This document shows positions 44,989-53,010 of a DNA stretch of 64,000 nucleotides, piece after piece (within the stretch, counting starts at the first letter, position 1; every line of letters starts with the position of its first letter). The stretch lies in assembly GCA_033853925.1 (NCBI GenBank), contig JAWOLC010000076.1:15325-79324 (forward strand), written 5' to 3'. The translations under genes were made by a program, and so were the position numbers. This DNA is from JANXPZ01 sp033853925. GTDB lineage: Bacteria > Eisenbacteria > RBG-16-71-46. The notes below the pieces were generated by a model that made no database searches, had not been told where the DNA came from, and saw only the letters and a program-made list of their open reading frames with translations.

Positions 44989-45618
44989 GTGACGCGTCCA
45001 CGAGTCGGCGTGCTGAGCCTGCAAGGTGACTTCGCTCGGCATCGCGCGGTGCTCGCCCGCGCCGGCGCGGAAGCGGTGCGCGTGTCGCTGCCGGAGCATC
45101 TGGAAGAGGTCGAGGCGCTCGTGATTCCGGGAGGCGAGTCCACGACGATGCTGCGTCTGCTCGAGACCACGGGGCTGCGCGGTCCCGTCGAGAGGTTCGT
45201 GCGGGAGCGCGCCGTGCTCGGGACGTGCGCCGGCCTGATCCTGCTGGCGCGGGAGGCGGGGGAGCTGCCCGCGCCGCCTCTGGGGGCGCTGGACGTGACC
45301 ATCGAGCGGAACGCCTACGGGCGCCAGATCGACTCGTTCAGCGCGCCGGTCGAGGCGCCGGCCCTCGGGGCCCCCTTCGACGGCGTGTTCATCCGCGCCC
45401 CTCGCATCCGCCGGCTGGGTCCGGGCGTGGAGGTCGTCGCCCGGGCGGCCGACGGCGAGCCGGTGGGCGTGCGGGCGGGGCGGGTGGCGGGCCTGGCCTT
45501 CCATCCCGAGCTGACGGCGGACGCCCGCTTCCATCGCTGGTTCCTGAGCGAGGTGGCCGGTCTCGCCGCGCCGGAGGCGGCGAAGCCCGCGCGCCCCGGG
45601 GCCGGAGGACGCCCGTGA
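44989..45618 (+). CDS. pdxT: Pyridoxal 5'-phosphate synthase glutaminase subunit PdxT
   Basis: The 209-residue class I glutamine amidotransferase has LSLQGDFARH near the N-terminus, IPGGEST, the nucleophile Cys80 in GTCAGLILLA, and the catalytic pair His172/Glu174 in AFHPELT. It hydrolyses glutamine and channels ammonia to PdxS, the gene 4 bases upstream. The GTG start fits the pattern of the operon. Its stop overlaps the next gene (GTGA). Confidence 0.95.
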   Translation: MTRPRVGVLSLQGDFARHRAVLARAGAEAVRVSLPEHLEEVEALVIPGGESTTMLRLLETTGLRGPVERFVRERAVLGTCAGLILLAREAGELPAPPLGALDVTIERNAYGRQIDSFSAPVEAPALGAPFDGVFIRAPRIRRLGPGVEVVARAADGEPVGVRAGRVAGLAFHPELTADARFHRWFLSEVAGLAAPEAAKPARPGAGGRP

Positions 45619-46640
45619 GCGGCGCGAGCCCGGAGCGCCGGGCGTTCCACGAGTTCGTCGCTCGGCACCAGGTCTTCCTGCTCACGAGCCACGTGAACCC
45701 GGACGGCGACAGCCTGGGCAGCGAGGTGGCCATGGCGCGCTGGCTGCGCTCGCGGGGCAAGCAGGCCCGGGTGCTGAACGACTCCCCCGTGCCGGACGCG
45801 TTCGGCTTCCTGCAGAGGCACGATCCCCTCGAGGCGTTCGAGCCGGAGCTGGCGGAGCGCCTCTTCGCGGCCGCGGACGCCCTGATCGTGCTCGACGTCA
45901 GCGCCCGCCAGCGGCTGGGCCGCCTGGATCCCCTGCTGGATCGCCACCGCCTGGCCGTCGCGGTCGTGGACCACCATGTCTCGCACGCGGACGGGTTCGG
46001 CGAGGTGAACGTCATCGAGCCCGAGGCCTCGGCCACCGGGGAGATCGTCTACGACCTCATCCGCGAGTCGGGGGCCGAGCTGGACGCCGCGCTCGCCGAG
46101 GCGCTCTACGTCGCCCTGATGACCGACACGGGCTCGTTCCGCTACTCGAACACGGACAGCCCGGCCCATCGCATGGCCGCCGACCTGCTGGGGCACGGCC
46201 TGGATCCGGAGCGCATCCACGCCCAGGTCCACTCGCACGCCTCGGCCGCCCGCCTGCGCTTCTTCGGCGAGGTGCTCTCGGCCCTGGAGCTGGCGGAGGA
46301 CGGGCGCGTCGTGGTGCTGGAGGCCGGGCCCGAGCAGTTCCTGCGGCACGGGCTCGCGGGCTCGGACACCGAGGGCCTGGTGGACATGCCGCGGAGCATC
46401 GCCGGGGTCGAGGCCGTGGCGCTCTTCTCGGAAGCCGAGCCGGGCAAGGTGAAGGTGAGCCTGCGCTCGACGGGCCGGATCGTGGTGGACCGGCTCGCCA
46501 CGCGCCTGGGCGGCGGCGGTCACCCCCACGCCGCGGGGGCGTCGCTCGCAGGCACGCGCGAGCAGGCGCGCGCGCTGGTGCTGCCCGAGCTGGGGAGGCT
46601 CGTCGCGGCGCTCGAGCCCGTCGAGGAGCCCCACCCGTGA
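45615..46640 (+). CDS. nrnA: DHH/DHHA1 phosphoesterase (NrnA-like oligoribonuclease / pAp phosphatase)
   Basis: The 341-residue protein has DHH motifs HVNPDGDSLGSE, VLDVSA and VVDHHVSH, then a DHHA1 domain ending in GGGGHPHAAGASL, which binds the substrate. NrnA-like enzymes degrade short RNA oligonucleotides and dephosphorylate 3'-phosphoadenosine 5'-phosphate, or cyclic-dinucleotide-derived pApA in some homologues. The GTG start overlaps pdxT and its stop overlaps ccmA, so it bridges the PLP and cytochrome-maturation blocks of the operon. Confidence 0.88.
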   Translation: MSGASPERRAFHEFVARHQVFLLTSHVNPDGDSLGSEVAMARWLRSRGKQARVLNDSPVPDAFGFLQRHDPLEAFEPELAERLFAAADALIVLDVSARQRLGRLDPLLDRHRLAVAVVDHHVSHADGFGEVNVIEPEASATGEIVYDLIRESGAELDAALAEALYVALMTDTGSFRYSNTDSPAHRMAADLLGHGLDPERIHAQVHSHASAARLRFFGEVLSALELAEDGRVVVLEAGPEQFLRHGLAGSDTEGLVDMPRSIAGVEAVALFSEAEPGKVKVSLRSTGRIVVDRLATRLGGGGHPHAAGASLAGTREQARALVLPELGRLVAALEPVEEPHP

Positions 46641-47305
46641 GCGCCGTCTCGGCCACGGCCATGGCCACCGTCGAGGTCGCGGCGCAGGGGCTCGAGCACT
46701 TCTACTCGGGTCGGCGCGGGCTCTCGGCCGTCAGCTTCACCCTGAGCGCCCCGGGCGTCGCGGCGGTGACGGGGCCGAACGGCTCGGGGAAGAGCACGCT
46801 GCTGCGGCTGCTGGCGGGGCTGCTCCGGCCCACCGGGGGACGCTCGACCCTGACCGTGGACGGCCGGGTCGTGGCCCCCGCGGGGCGTGGCGCGCTCCTC
46901 GGCTTCGTCTCGCCGGAGCTGGCCTTCTACGACGAGTTGAGCAGCCTCGAGAACCTGACCTTCGCGGCCGAGGCGCGGGGCGCGCGGGAGCCCGAGGGGC
47001 TGGCCCGGGCCGCGCTCGAGCGCGTGGACCTGGGCGAGCGGAGCCGTGACCGCGTGGCGGCGCTGTCCTCGGGGATGAAGCAGCGGCTGCGCCTGGCCTT
47101 CGCCCTCCTGCACCGCCCGCCGCTCCTCCTCCTGGACGAGCCGGGGAGCCACCTGGACGACGAGGGCCGGAGGCTCGTGGAGCGGATCGTGGGCGAGCAG
47201 TCCCGCAGCGGGCTGGTCGTCATCGCCACCAACGACGAACGGGAGTGGAAGCTTGCCGCCGAGCGGATCGAGCTCCGTGGCCGCGGTCTGGGCCATATTG
47301 CGTAA
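46637..47305 (+). CDS. ccmA: CcmA, ATPase of the cytochrome c maturation ABC transporter
   Basis: The 222-residue ABC ATPase has Walker A GPNGSGKS (46-53), a signature region LSSGMKQRLRLAFALL (LSSGM as in CcmA) and Walker B LLLLDEPGSHLD. With CcmB it drives release of haem-loaded CcmE from CcmC. The GTG start overlaps the phosphoesterase stop. The gene overlaps ccmB by 53 bases if ccmB starts at TTG 47253. Followed by ccmB, C, D, E and F in order. Confidence 0.9.
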   Translation: MSAVSATAMATVEVAAQGLEHFYSGRRGLSAVSFTLSAPGVAAVTGPNGSGKSTLLRLLAGLLRPTGGRSTLTVDGRVVAPAGRGALLGFVSPELAFYDELSSLENLTFAAEARGAREPEGLARAALERVDLGERSRDRVAALSSGMKQRLRLAFALLHRPPLLLLDEPGSHLDDEGRRLVERIVGEQSRSGLVVIATNDEREWKLAAERIELRGRGLGHIA

Positions 47306-47927
47306 GGAGTGTCGCAGCGAATGGCGCACCCGCTACGGCATCAACGCCGCGCTGCTCTTCGCCGTGGCCACGCTCACGGCGGTGAGCTTCGCCGTGGGCC
47401 GACTCCCCGATCGCACGGACCTGCTGGCGGCGCTGCTCTGGGTGGTGCTGCTCTTCGCGGCGCTGGCGTCGCTCGCCCACACCTTCGTGCGCGAGGTGGA
47501 GGGGCACACGCTCACCTTCCTGCGGCTCGTGGCCTCGCCGGCGGCCATCGGGATCGGCAAGCTCCTCTTCAACCTCCTCTTCCTGGCCGTGCTCGAGCTG
47601 GTGACGGTGCCACTGTACCTCGTCCTGATGGGCGGGCCGCCGCCTCGCTGGGGCCCGTTCCTGCTCGTCCTGGGGCTCGGCAGCCTGGCGCTGGCCACCA
47701 CCACCACGCTCGTGGGCGCCGTGGTCTCGCAGGCGCGCGGGCGGGGAGCGCTGTTCGCCGCGGTGTCGCTGCCCCTCCTGATGGTGGTGCTGGCGGCGGG
47801 CGTGAGCGGTCTCCGCGCGCAGTGGGAGGGGAATCCCGCGGGGCCGGAGGCGCGGGTCCTGCTCGCCTACGTGGCCACGGTGCTGGGCGCGAGCCTGCTG
47901 CTCTACGATCACCTGTGGGAGGACTGA
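47253..47927 (+). CDS. ccmB: CcmB, membrane subunit of the cytochrome c maturation transporter
   Basis: The 224-residue protein has six membrane helices and an N-terminal cytoplasmic ILRKECRSEWRTRYGINAAL segment, as in CcmB. It pairs with CcmA and CcmC in the inner membrane. The TTG start at 47253 is supported by GGGAG 7 bases upstream, but GTG 47277 would remove much of the overlap with ccmA. Residues before ILRKEC have no conserved content. Confidence 0.88.
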   Translation: MPPSGSSSVAAVWAILRKECRSEWRTRYGINAALLFAVATLTAVSFAVGRLPDRTDLLAALLWVVLLFAALASLAHTFVREVEGHTLTFLRLVASPAAIGIGKLLFNLLFLAVLELVTVPLYLVLMGGPPPRWGPFLLVLGLGSLALATTTTLVGAVVSQARGRGALFAAVSLPLLMVVLAAGVSGLRAQWEGNPAGPEARVLLAYVATVLGASLLLYDHLWED

Positions 47928-47928
47928 C

Positions 47929-48603
47929 GTGGCGCTGAGGCTGCTGCTCTTCCTGTGGATCGCGGCCGCGCTCCTGGCCGGCTTCCTGTGGGCGCCCCTG
48001 GCCTCGGGCCTGGGCGAGACCACGCGGGTGCTCTACTTCCACATCCCCTCGGCCTGGGTGATGGCGGTCGCCTTCACCTGGTCGTGCGCGCACAGCGTGC
48101 TCTACCTCGCCCGCCGCAAGCTGGAGCACGACGATCAGGCCGCCGCCGCGGCCGAGCTGGGCATCCTCTTCTGCGTGGCGGCGGCGATCTCGGGGGCCCT
48201 GTGGGCCAAGGCCAAGTGGGGCGAGTACTGGAACTGGGATCCGCGCGAGACGACCATCTTCTTCCTGTTCCTCATCTACGGCGCGTACCTGGCGCTGCGC
48301 GGGGCCATCGAAGGGGAGGAGAAGCGGGCTCGGCTCGCCGCGGTTTACTCGGTCATTGCATTCGTGACCGTGCCGTTTCTTACCTTCGTGGTGCCGAGGC
48401 TGTACTCCAGCCTCCATCCGTCGCCCATCGTGCCGCAGCGAGGGGAGCAGGACAGCATCGATCCCAGGATCGCCGTATGCTTCGTGGCCATGCTGCTGGG
48501 ATTCACCGCCCTGTTCTTCTGGGTCACCTCGCTGCGGGTCCGGCTCGCGCGCCTCGAGCGGCGGCGGGAGCGGGCGGCGGCGGCGGCCGGAGGGACGGCG
48601 TGA
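47929..48603 (+). CDS. ccmC: CcmC, haem-handling protein of cytochrome c maturation
   Basis: The 224-residue, six-helix protein has the tryptophan-rich haem-binding motif WGEYWNWDPRET and flanking His residues in YFHIPSAWV and SLHPSP, which act as axial haem ligands in this family. CcmC attaches haem to CcmE at the periplasmic face of the inner membrane. GTG start one base after the ccmB stop. It is followed by a tiny ccmD gene. Confidence 0.95.
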   Translation: MALRLLLFLWIAAALLAGFLWAPLASGLGETTRVLYFHIPSAWVMAVAFTWSCAHSVLYLARRKLEHDDQAAAAAELGILFCVAAAISGALWAKAKWGEYWNWDPRETTIFFLFLIYGAYLALRGAIEGEEKRARLAAVYSVIAFVTVPFLTFVVPRLYSSLHPSPIVPQRGEQDSIDPRIAVCFVAMLLGFTALFFWVTSLRVRLARLERRRERAAAAAGGTA

Positions 48604-48643
48604 TCCGTGCGCGTGCGGGGTTCGACCCCGGGGAGCGTGAACT

Positions 48644-48751
48644 CTGAACGGAAATCTCGTGGTGCTCGGCGTGGCTCTCCTCGTGTGGGGGCTGATCTTC
48701 GTCTACCTGCTCCGTCTCGAGCGGCGGGTGCGCGAGCTGGAGAAGCGATGA
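48644..48751 (+). CDS. ccmD: CcmD, small membrane protein of cytochrome c maturation
   Basis: A 35-codon frame encodes NGNLVVLGVALLVWGLIFVY followed by a positively charged helix LLRLERRVRELEKR, the single-helix plus basic-tail design of CcmD. It sits exactly between ccmC and ccmE, and its stop overlaps the ccmE start (ATGA). The best-placed start is a CTG at 48644, 8 bases after GGGGAG; the first conventional in-frame start is GTG 48659, 23 bases from that site and inside the membrane helix. CcmD is needed to release CcmE from the CcmABC complex. Confidence 0.8.
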   Translation: MNGNLVVLGVALLVWGLIFVYLLRLERRVRELEKR

Positions 48752-49134
48752 ACGTGAAGGTGGTGCTGGCCCTGGTGCTGGTCGCGGTCGGCGTGGCGAT
48801 CGGGGTGACGAGTTTCAGGAAGTCGGTGACGCCCTACATCAGCTTCGCCGAGGCCCGGCACGCCGCGGGCGAGGTGCAGGTCAACGGCCAGATCGCGAAC
48901 AAGAACTACGTGTTGAAGCCCGAGGAGCAGTACCTCGAGTTCGAGCTGCGGGACCAGAAGGGCGAGATCATGCCCGTGGTCTACCATGGCATCATCCCCG
49001 GCAACTTCGACCAGGCGACCATGGTGGTCGCGGTCGGGCGCTACCAGCAGGGCCGCTTCCGCGCGGACAAGCTCCTGGTCAAGTGCCCGTCCAAGTACCA
49101 GGCCGAGGCCGAGAGGATGAAGCCTCGCTCGTGA
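48748..49134 (+). CDS. ccmE: CcmE, haem chaperone of the C-x-x-x-Y type
   Basis: The 128-residue protein has an N-terminal membrane anchor (VVLALVLVAVGVAIGV) and an OB-fold domain (EVQVNGQIANKNYVL, PVVYHGIIPGNF). Near the C-terminus the haem-binding motif is CPSKY (Cys113 to Tyr117) where most CcmE proteins have H-x-x-x-Y. The Cys form is known from Desulfovibrio and archaea (system I-star). The start at 48748 overlaps ccmD; the longer frame upstream is antisense-like and unsupported. Haem would be attached through Cys113 and passed to CcmF. Confidence 0.92.
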   Translation: MNVKVVLALVLVAVGVAIGVTSFRKSVTPYISFAEARHAAGEVQVNGQIANKNYVLKPEEQYLEFELRDQKGEIMPVVYHGIIPGNFDQATMVVAVGRYQQGRFRADKLLVKCPSKYQAEAERMKPRS

Positions 49135-51338
49135 ACCTCGGCCAGCTCGCCAGCTGGGCCGCCTTCCTCGCTTCGCTCGTCGCGGGACTCGCCTGGCTCG
49201 CCGCCCTGGGTGGCCGAGCCGGAGCCGAGCGGCCCGCGCGTATCGCCTTCCGCGTGCAGTGGGTGGCGTGGCTGGCGAGCGCCGCCTTCCTCTGGCTCAT
49301 CATGTTCGGCCACGACTTCCGCTACCAGTACGTGGCTTCCTACTCGTCGCTGGCCATGCCCGGCCGCTTCCTCTACGCGGCTTTCTGGGGCGGGCAGGAG
49401 GGGACCTTCCTCCTCTGGGCCCTCCTCACCGCCACTCTCGGCCTGGTGCTGATGCGGGTGAGGCATCCGCTCGTCCCCGGCGCCATGTTCTTCCTGAACC
49501 TGCCGCTCGTGATGCTGGGGCTCGTGACCGTGATGCGCGGCCCGTTCCTGCTCTTCCCGAACGGCATGGCGCCCGCGGACGGCCAGGGCCTGAACCCCCT
49601 CCTCCAGGACCCGTGGATGACCATCCATCCGCCCGTGCTGTTCACCGGCTTCTCCTCGTTGGCCGTGCCCTTCGCCGTGGCCGCGGCGGCGATGGTGAAG
49701 CGGCAGTACGACGGCTGGGTGCGTCTGGCCCTGCCCTGGGTCGTCTTCTCGACGGCGATGCTGGCGACCGGCTTCGTCATGGGCGGCGTGTGGGCGTACA
49801 AGGTCCTGGGCTGGGGCGGCTACTGGGGCTGGGACCCGGTGGAGAACGGCTCCTTCGTCCCCTGGCTGGCGAACGTCGCCCTGCTCCATGGCCTGCTCGT
49901 CCAGCGGGTGACGGGCAGCCTGCGGCGCTCGAACCTGTTCCTCGCCGTCACCAGCTTCGTGCTGGTGCTCTACGCCTCGTTCCTCACCCGCAGCGGGGTG
50001 CTCGCCGACTTCTCGGTGCACTCCTTCGCCAATCTAGGCCTGACGGGCTTCCTCCTCTCCTTCCTGCTCTTCATCGCGGTCCTCGGCTACGGGCTGCTGC
50101 TCTTCCGCCTGCGCGACGTCCCCGGCCCCGCCCAGGCGCTGGGCGGCTTCTCGCGCGAGTCCATGATGTGGCTCGGCCAGCTCGTCTTCCTGCTCCTCTG
50201 CGCGCTCGTCACGGTGGGCATGAGCGCGCCGCTCGTCAGCAGGCTCTTCGGGCCCCCCGCCAACGTGCAGCCCACGTACTACAACCTGGTGAGCGCGCCG
50301 CTCGCCGTCGCGATGGGCCTCCTGCTCGGGCTCGCGCCGCTCATGCGCTGGCGGCGGCAGGAGCCGGCCGCGCTGCTGCGCGCGGCCGTTCCGGCGGTCG
50401 CGGTGGCGCTGATCCTCACCCTGGCTGCCGTCTTCGGCGGCGTGCGTCAGGCCGTCCCGGCCGCCATCCTCTTCGCGGCGGCGTTCGCGCTGGCCAGCAA
50501 CGCCTGGGTGACGGCCCAGGGCTTCCGCAGCGGCTGGAAGCACGGCGTGGCCTACCTGGGCCACACGGGCGTGGCCCTGCTGCTGATCGGCATCGTCGCC
50601 TCCAGCCGCTACGGGGTGTCGGCGCAGGTGCAGCTGCCCGAGGGGCAGGAGCGGCAGGCCCTCGGCTACCGGCTCACCTACCAGGGCCTGCAGAAGGAGC
50701 CGGACGGCAGGGACCAGGTGAGGATCGCCGTGAGCGCCCCCGAGGGGCGCTACGAGGCGACTCCCGCCCTCTACTGGAGCGAGTTCAACCAGGGTTACAT
50801 GAAGAAGCCGCACATCGAGCGCTACCTGACGCACGACGTGTACATCTCCCCCCTCGAGATCGTGGGAGAGGAGCCGCCCGGCGCAGGCGATGTCTGGCTC
50901 GCCCCCGGGGAGACGAAGCAGGTCGGGGGCACGAAGTACACCTTCGAGGGCTTCGACCCGCAGATGACGCCGCCGGTGGTGCGGCTGGCGGCGCGGCTGC
51001 GGGTCGAGATGAACGGGCGCACGGTCCCCGCCCGCCCCGTGCTCGAGATCAACACGAGCAACGGCTCGCGAAACAGCATTCCCGCCTACCTGCCGGGTGG
51101 CTCCTCCGTGGAGCTGGCCAGCGCCGATCCCGGCTCGGGCCGCGTCGCCCTGCTCCTGCCGGGGATGGCGCATGGTAGCGTTGGCCAGGTCCTGGCGGTC
51201 GAGGTGAGCACCAAGCCCTTCATCAACCTCGTCTGGCTGGGAGCGGTCCTCATGCTGGGAAGCGCGTTCGTGAGCGTCCTGCGCCGCGCCCGGGAGCTGC
51301 GGCTGAGGAAGGTCGTCCGGGCGGCCAAGGCGGCCTGA
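49131..51338 (+). CDS. ccmF: CcmF, haem lyase of cytochrome c maturation
   Basis: The 735-residue protein has about 15 membrane helices and the WWD haem-handling motif WGGYWGWDPVENGSFVPW, with conserved His-containing loops (MTIHPPVLF, DFSVHSF). A large periplasmic domain (residues ~515-690) precedes the last helix. CcmF transfers haem from CcmE to apocytochrome CxxCH motifs. The GTG start overlaps the ccmE stop. No ccmG or ccmH follows: the next 79 bases hold the promoter of a DNA-repair operon. Confidence 0.94.
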   Translation: MNLGQLASWAAFLASLVAGLAWLAALGGRAGAERPARIAFRVQWVAWLASAAFLWLIMFGHDFRYQYVASYSSLAMPGRFLYAAFWGGQEGTFLLWALLTATLGLVLMRVRHPLVPGAMFFLNLPLVMLGLVTVMRGPFLLFPNGMAPADGQGLNPLLQDPWMTIHPPVLFTGFSSLAVPFAVAAAAMVKRQYDGWVRLALPWVVFSTAMLATGFVMGGVWAYKVLGWGGYWGWDPVENGSFVPWLANVALLHGLLVQRVTGSLRRSNLFLAVTSFVLVLYASFLTRSGVLADFSVHSFANLGLTGFLLSFLLFIAVLGYGLLLFRLRDVPGPAQALGGFSRESMMWLGQLVFLLLCALVTVGMSAPLVSRLFGPPANVQPTYYNLVSAPLAVAMGLLLGLAPLMRWRRQEPAALLRAAVPAVAVALILTLAAVFGGVRQAVPAAILFAAAFALASNAWVTAQGFRSGWKHGVAYLGHTGVALLLIGIVASSRYGVSAQVQLPEGQERQALGYRLTYQGLQKEPDGRDQVRIAVSAPEGRYEATPALYWSEFNQGYMKKPHIERYLTHDVYISPLEIVGEEPPGAGDVWLAPGETKQVGGTKYTFEGFDPQMTPPVVRLAARLRVEMNGRTVPARPVLEINTSNGSRNSIPAYLPGGSSVELASADPGSGRVALLLPGMAHGSVGQVLAVEVSTKPFINLVWLGAVLMLGSAFVSVLRRARELRLRKVVRAAKAA

Positions 51339-51382
51339 CGGGCGAGGCTGCCGGGCCGGGTGACGAGATTTCGACTCCCGTC

Positions 51383-51411
51383 TTGCCGACTGCACGAATG
51401 TGCAGTAGCCT
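51383..51411 (+). promoter_or_regulatory. Promoter of the dinB operon
   Basis: TTGCCG (51383-51388), a 17-base spacer and TAGCCT (51406-51411). The start point would fall near 51418, which is the GTG of the next gene, so the transcript would have little or no leader. The spacer contains the palindrome at 51391-51404. Confidence 0.55.
51391..51404. promoter_or_regulatory. LexA-box-like palindrome, Fibrobacter type, inside the dinB promoter
   Basis: TGCACgaatGTGCA is a 14-base palindrome with 5-bp arms lying entirely between the -35 and -10 elements. It matches the LexA operator described for Fibrobacter succinogenes (TGCNCN4GTGCA) at every fixed position. A repressor bound here would block RNA polymerase, as expected for an SOS-controlled polymerase IV gene. 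No lexA gene is in the window. Confidence 0.6.
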
Positions 51412-51417
51412 GTCCAC

Positions 51418-51687
51418 GTGCCAGGCCCAGCCATGTTCGAATCGCTCAGCGATCCCGTGGACGTGCTCACCGTGTTCGTGGACGGCCGCCTGCGTCCGCT
51501 CCGCTTCCGCTGGCAGGGGCGGGTGATCCGGGTGCGACGGGTGAGCGGCGAGTGGACCCGCCGCGAAGGCCAGGCGCTGCTCCGCTACTACACCCTCGAA
51601 GGGCAGGGGCGGGAAACCTACGAGCTGTGCTTCGATCCCCGCGGCCCGCGCTGGATACTCTCCCGCGCCTGGGCGCAGGGGAGCTGA
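51418..51687 (+). CDS. Small DUF6504-like protein encoded ahead of DNA polymerase IV
   Basis: The 89-residue protein has a compact beta-rich core (VDVLTVFVDGRLRPLRFRWQ, VIRVRRVSGEWTRREG, RYYTLEGQGRETYELCFD, WILSRAW). This resembles the DUF6504 family, whose genes often sit beside or are fused to Y-family polymerases. No catalytic residues are apparent. The GTG 51418 coincides with the predicted transcription start; ATG 51433 is an alternative. Neither has a ribosome-binding site, which suggests a leaderless message. It lies 38 bases before dinB. Confidence 0.65.
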   Translation: MPGPAMFESLSDPVDVLTVFVDGRLRPLRFRWQGRVIRVRRVSGEWTRREGQALLRYYTLEGQGRETYELCFDPRGPRWILSRAWAQGS

Positions 51688-51725
51688 GGAGGCCGAGGGG
51701 GCGGCAGCTCCGGCTCGGGATCGCC

Positions 51726-52964
51726 ATGTGGATCCTGCTCTCGGACATGGATGCGTTCTTCGCCTCGGTGGAGCAGCTCCACCATCCTCACCTCCGCGGC
51801 AAGCCCGTCATCGTTTGCGGCGATCCCGGTCGGCGGGGCGTGGTGACCGCCGCCTCCTACGAAGCGCGCCCCTCGGGGGTGAGAGCGGGCATGAGCCTGG
51901 TGGAGGCGCGCCGGCTCTGCCCCGAGGCCGAGTACGTCGAGGGCAATCCGGAGAAGTATGTCGCCCTGTCCCTCCAGCTCCTCGATCTCTATCTTTCCTT
52001 CACACCCGATGTCGAGCCCTTCAGCGTGGACGAGGCCTTCCTCGGCCTCGCTCCGAAGGTGGCCTCACTCGGCGACGCCCGCGCCGAAGCGGAGCGGCTC
52101 CAGCAGGCGATCCACGCCCGCTTCCAGCTGGGGGCGTCCATCGGCGCGGGGCCGAACAAGCTCGTGGCCAAGATGGCCGCGGGACTCCACAAGCCCCGCG
52201 GGCTCACGGCTCTCGACGAAGAAGGCTTTCGCCGCGCCTTCTGGCCGCTCGCGGCGCAGGAGATGTGGGGCGTGGGGCCGAAGCTCGCCGCGCGCATGCG
52301 GTCGCTCGGGATCCTGACCGTCGGCGATCTCGCCCACGCCCCCGTTCCTCTCCTCAAGGCCACCTTCGGCATCGTGGGCCCCGCCCTGCGCGAGGCGGCC
52401 TGGGGCCGCGACGATACCCCGCTCGTGCCCTATCATCGGGGCGTGGATCCGAAGTCCATGGGCCACGAGCTGACGTTGTCCGAGGACTCCACGGATCCCG
52501 CCTACCTGGAGGGCATCCTGCTCAGGCTCTCGGATCAGGTGGCTCGTCGGCTGCGGAGCGAAGGCTTCGTGGGGCGAACGGTGACCCTGAAGCTCCGCGA
52601 TCATCGCTTCGTGACCGTCACCCGGCAGCGGGCGCTCGAGCGCCGGACCGACGATCATCGTCTCGTCTTCGAGACCGTGCGGGGACTGTGGCGCGCCCAC
52701 TGGCGAGGCGGGGCCTTGCGGCTCCTGGGCGTGAGCGTCTCGGGGCTCGCGCGCCGCGCCCCCGACGAGCAGACCGAGCTTTTCGACGCCGATCGGCGCG
52801 AGAGCCGGCTCACCGCGGCGATGGATCGGCTGCGGGACAAGCTGGGCGAGGCCGCGCTGGTTCCTGCGGGCTCCCTCACCCATCGCCGGCCGCTCGGCCA
52901 CGTGCCTTTCGGCGCCCTCTCCGGGCGCGTCCGGAAGAACCGTTCCCCGGTGGAAGGAGGCTAG
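51726..52964 (+). CDS. dinB: DNA polymerase IV (Y-family lesion-bypass polymerase)
   Basis: The 412-residue protein has the Y-family palm motifs DMDAFFASVEQ (Asp7) and SVDEAFLG (Asp102, Glu103), the finger segment AASYEARPSGVRAGM, helix-hairpin-helix MWGVGPKLAARM and a little-finger domain. The beta-clamp motif QTELF is at residues 349-353, unusually followed by a ~60-residue tail. DinB extends primers past damaged bases and is typically SOS-induced. The longer upstream frame belongs to the small gene before it in another frame. The promoter and LexA-like site lie about 320 bases upstream. Confidence 0.93.
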   Translation: MWILLSDMDAFFASVEQLHHPHLRGKPVIVCGDPGRRGVVTAASYEARPSGVRAGMSLVEARRLCPEAEYVEGNPEKYVALSLQLLDLYLSFTPDVEPFSVDEAFLGLAPKVASLGDARAEAERLQQAIHARFQLGASIGAGPNKLVAKMAAGLHKPRGLTALDEEGFRRAFWPLAAQEMWGVGPKLAARMRSLGILTVGDLAHAPVPLLKATFGIVGPALREAAWGRDDTPLVPYHRGVDPKSMGHELTLSEDSTDPAYLEGILLRLSDQVARRLRSEGFVGRTVTLKLRDHRFVTVTRQRALERRTDDHRLVFETVRGLWRAHWRGGALRLLGVSVSGLARRAPDEQTELFDADRRESRLTAAMDRLRDKLGEAALVPAGSLTHRRPLGHVPFGALSGRVRKNRSPVEGG

Positions 52965-53010
52965 CGATGTCCGCTCGCTCCCGCCCGCTCCCCCCTCGCG
53001 GCGCTCGGCC

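Noticed and set aside
51339..51417. Possible ccmG or ccmH gene after ccmF
   Set aside because: Only 79 bases separate ccmF from the next gene, and they hold promoter elements; there is no room for either gene.
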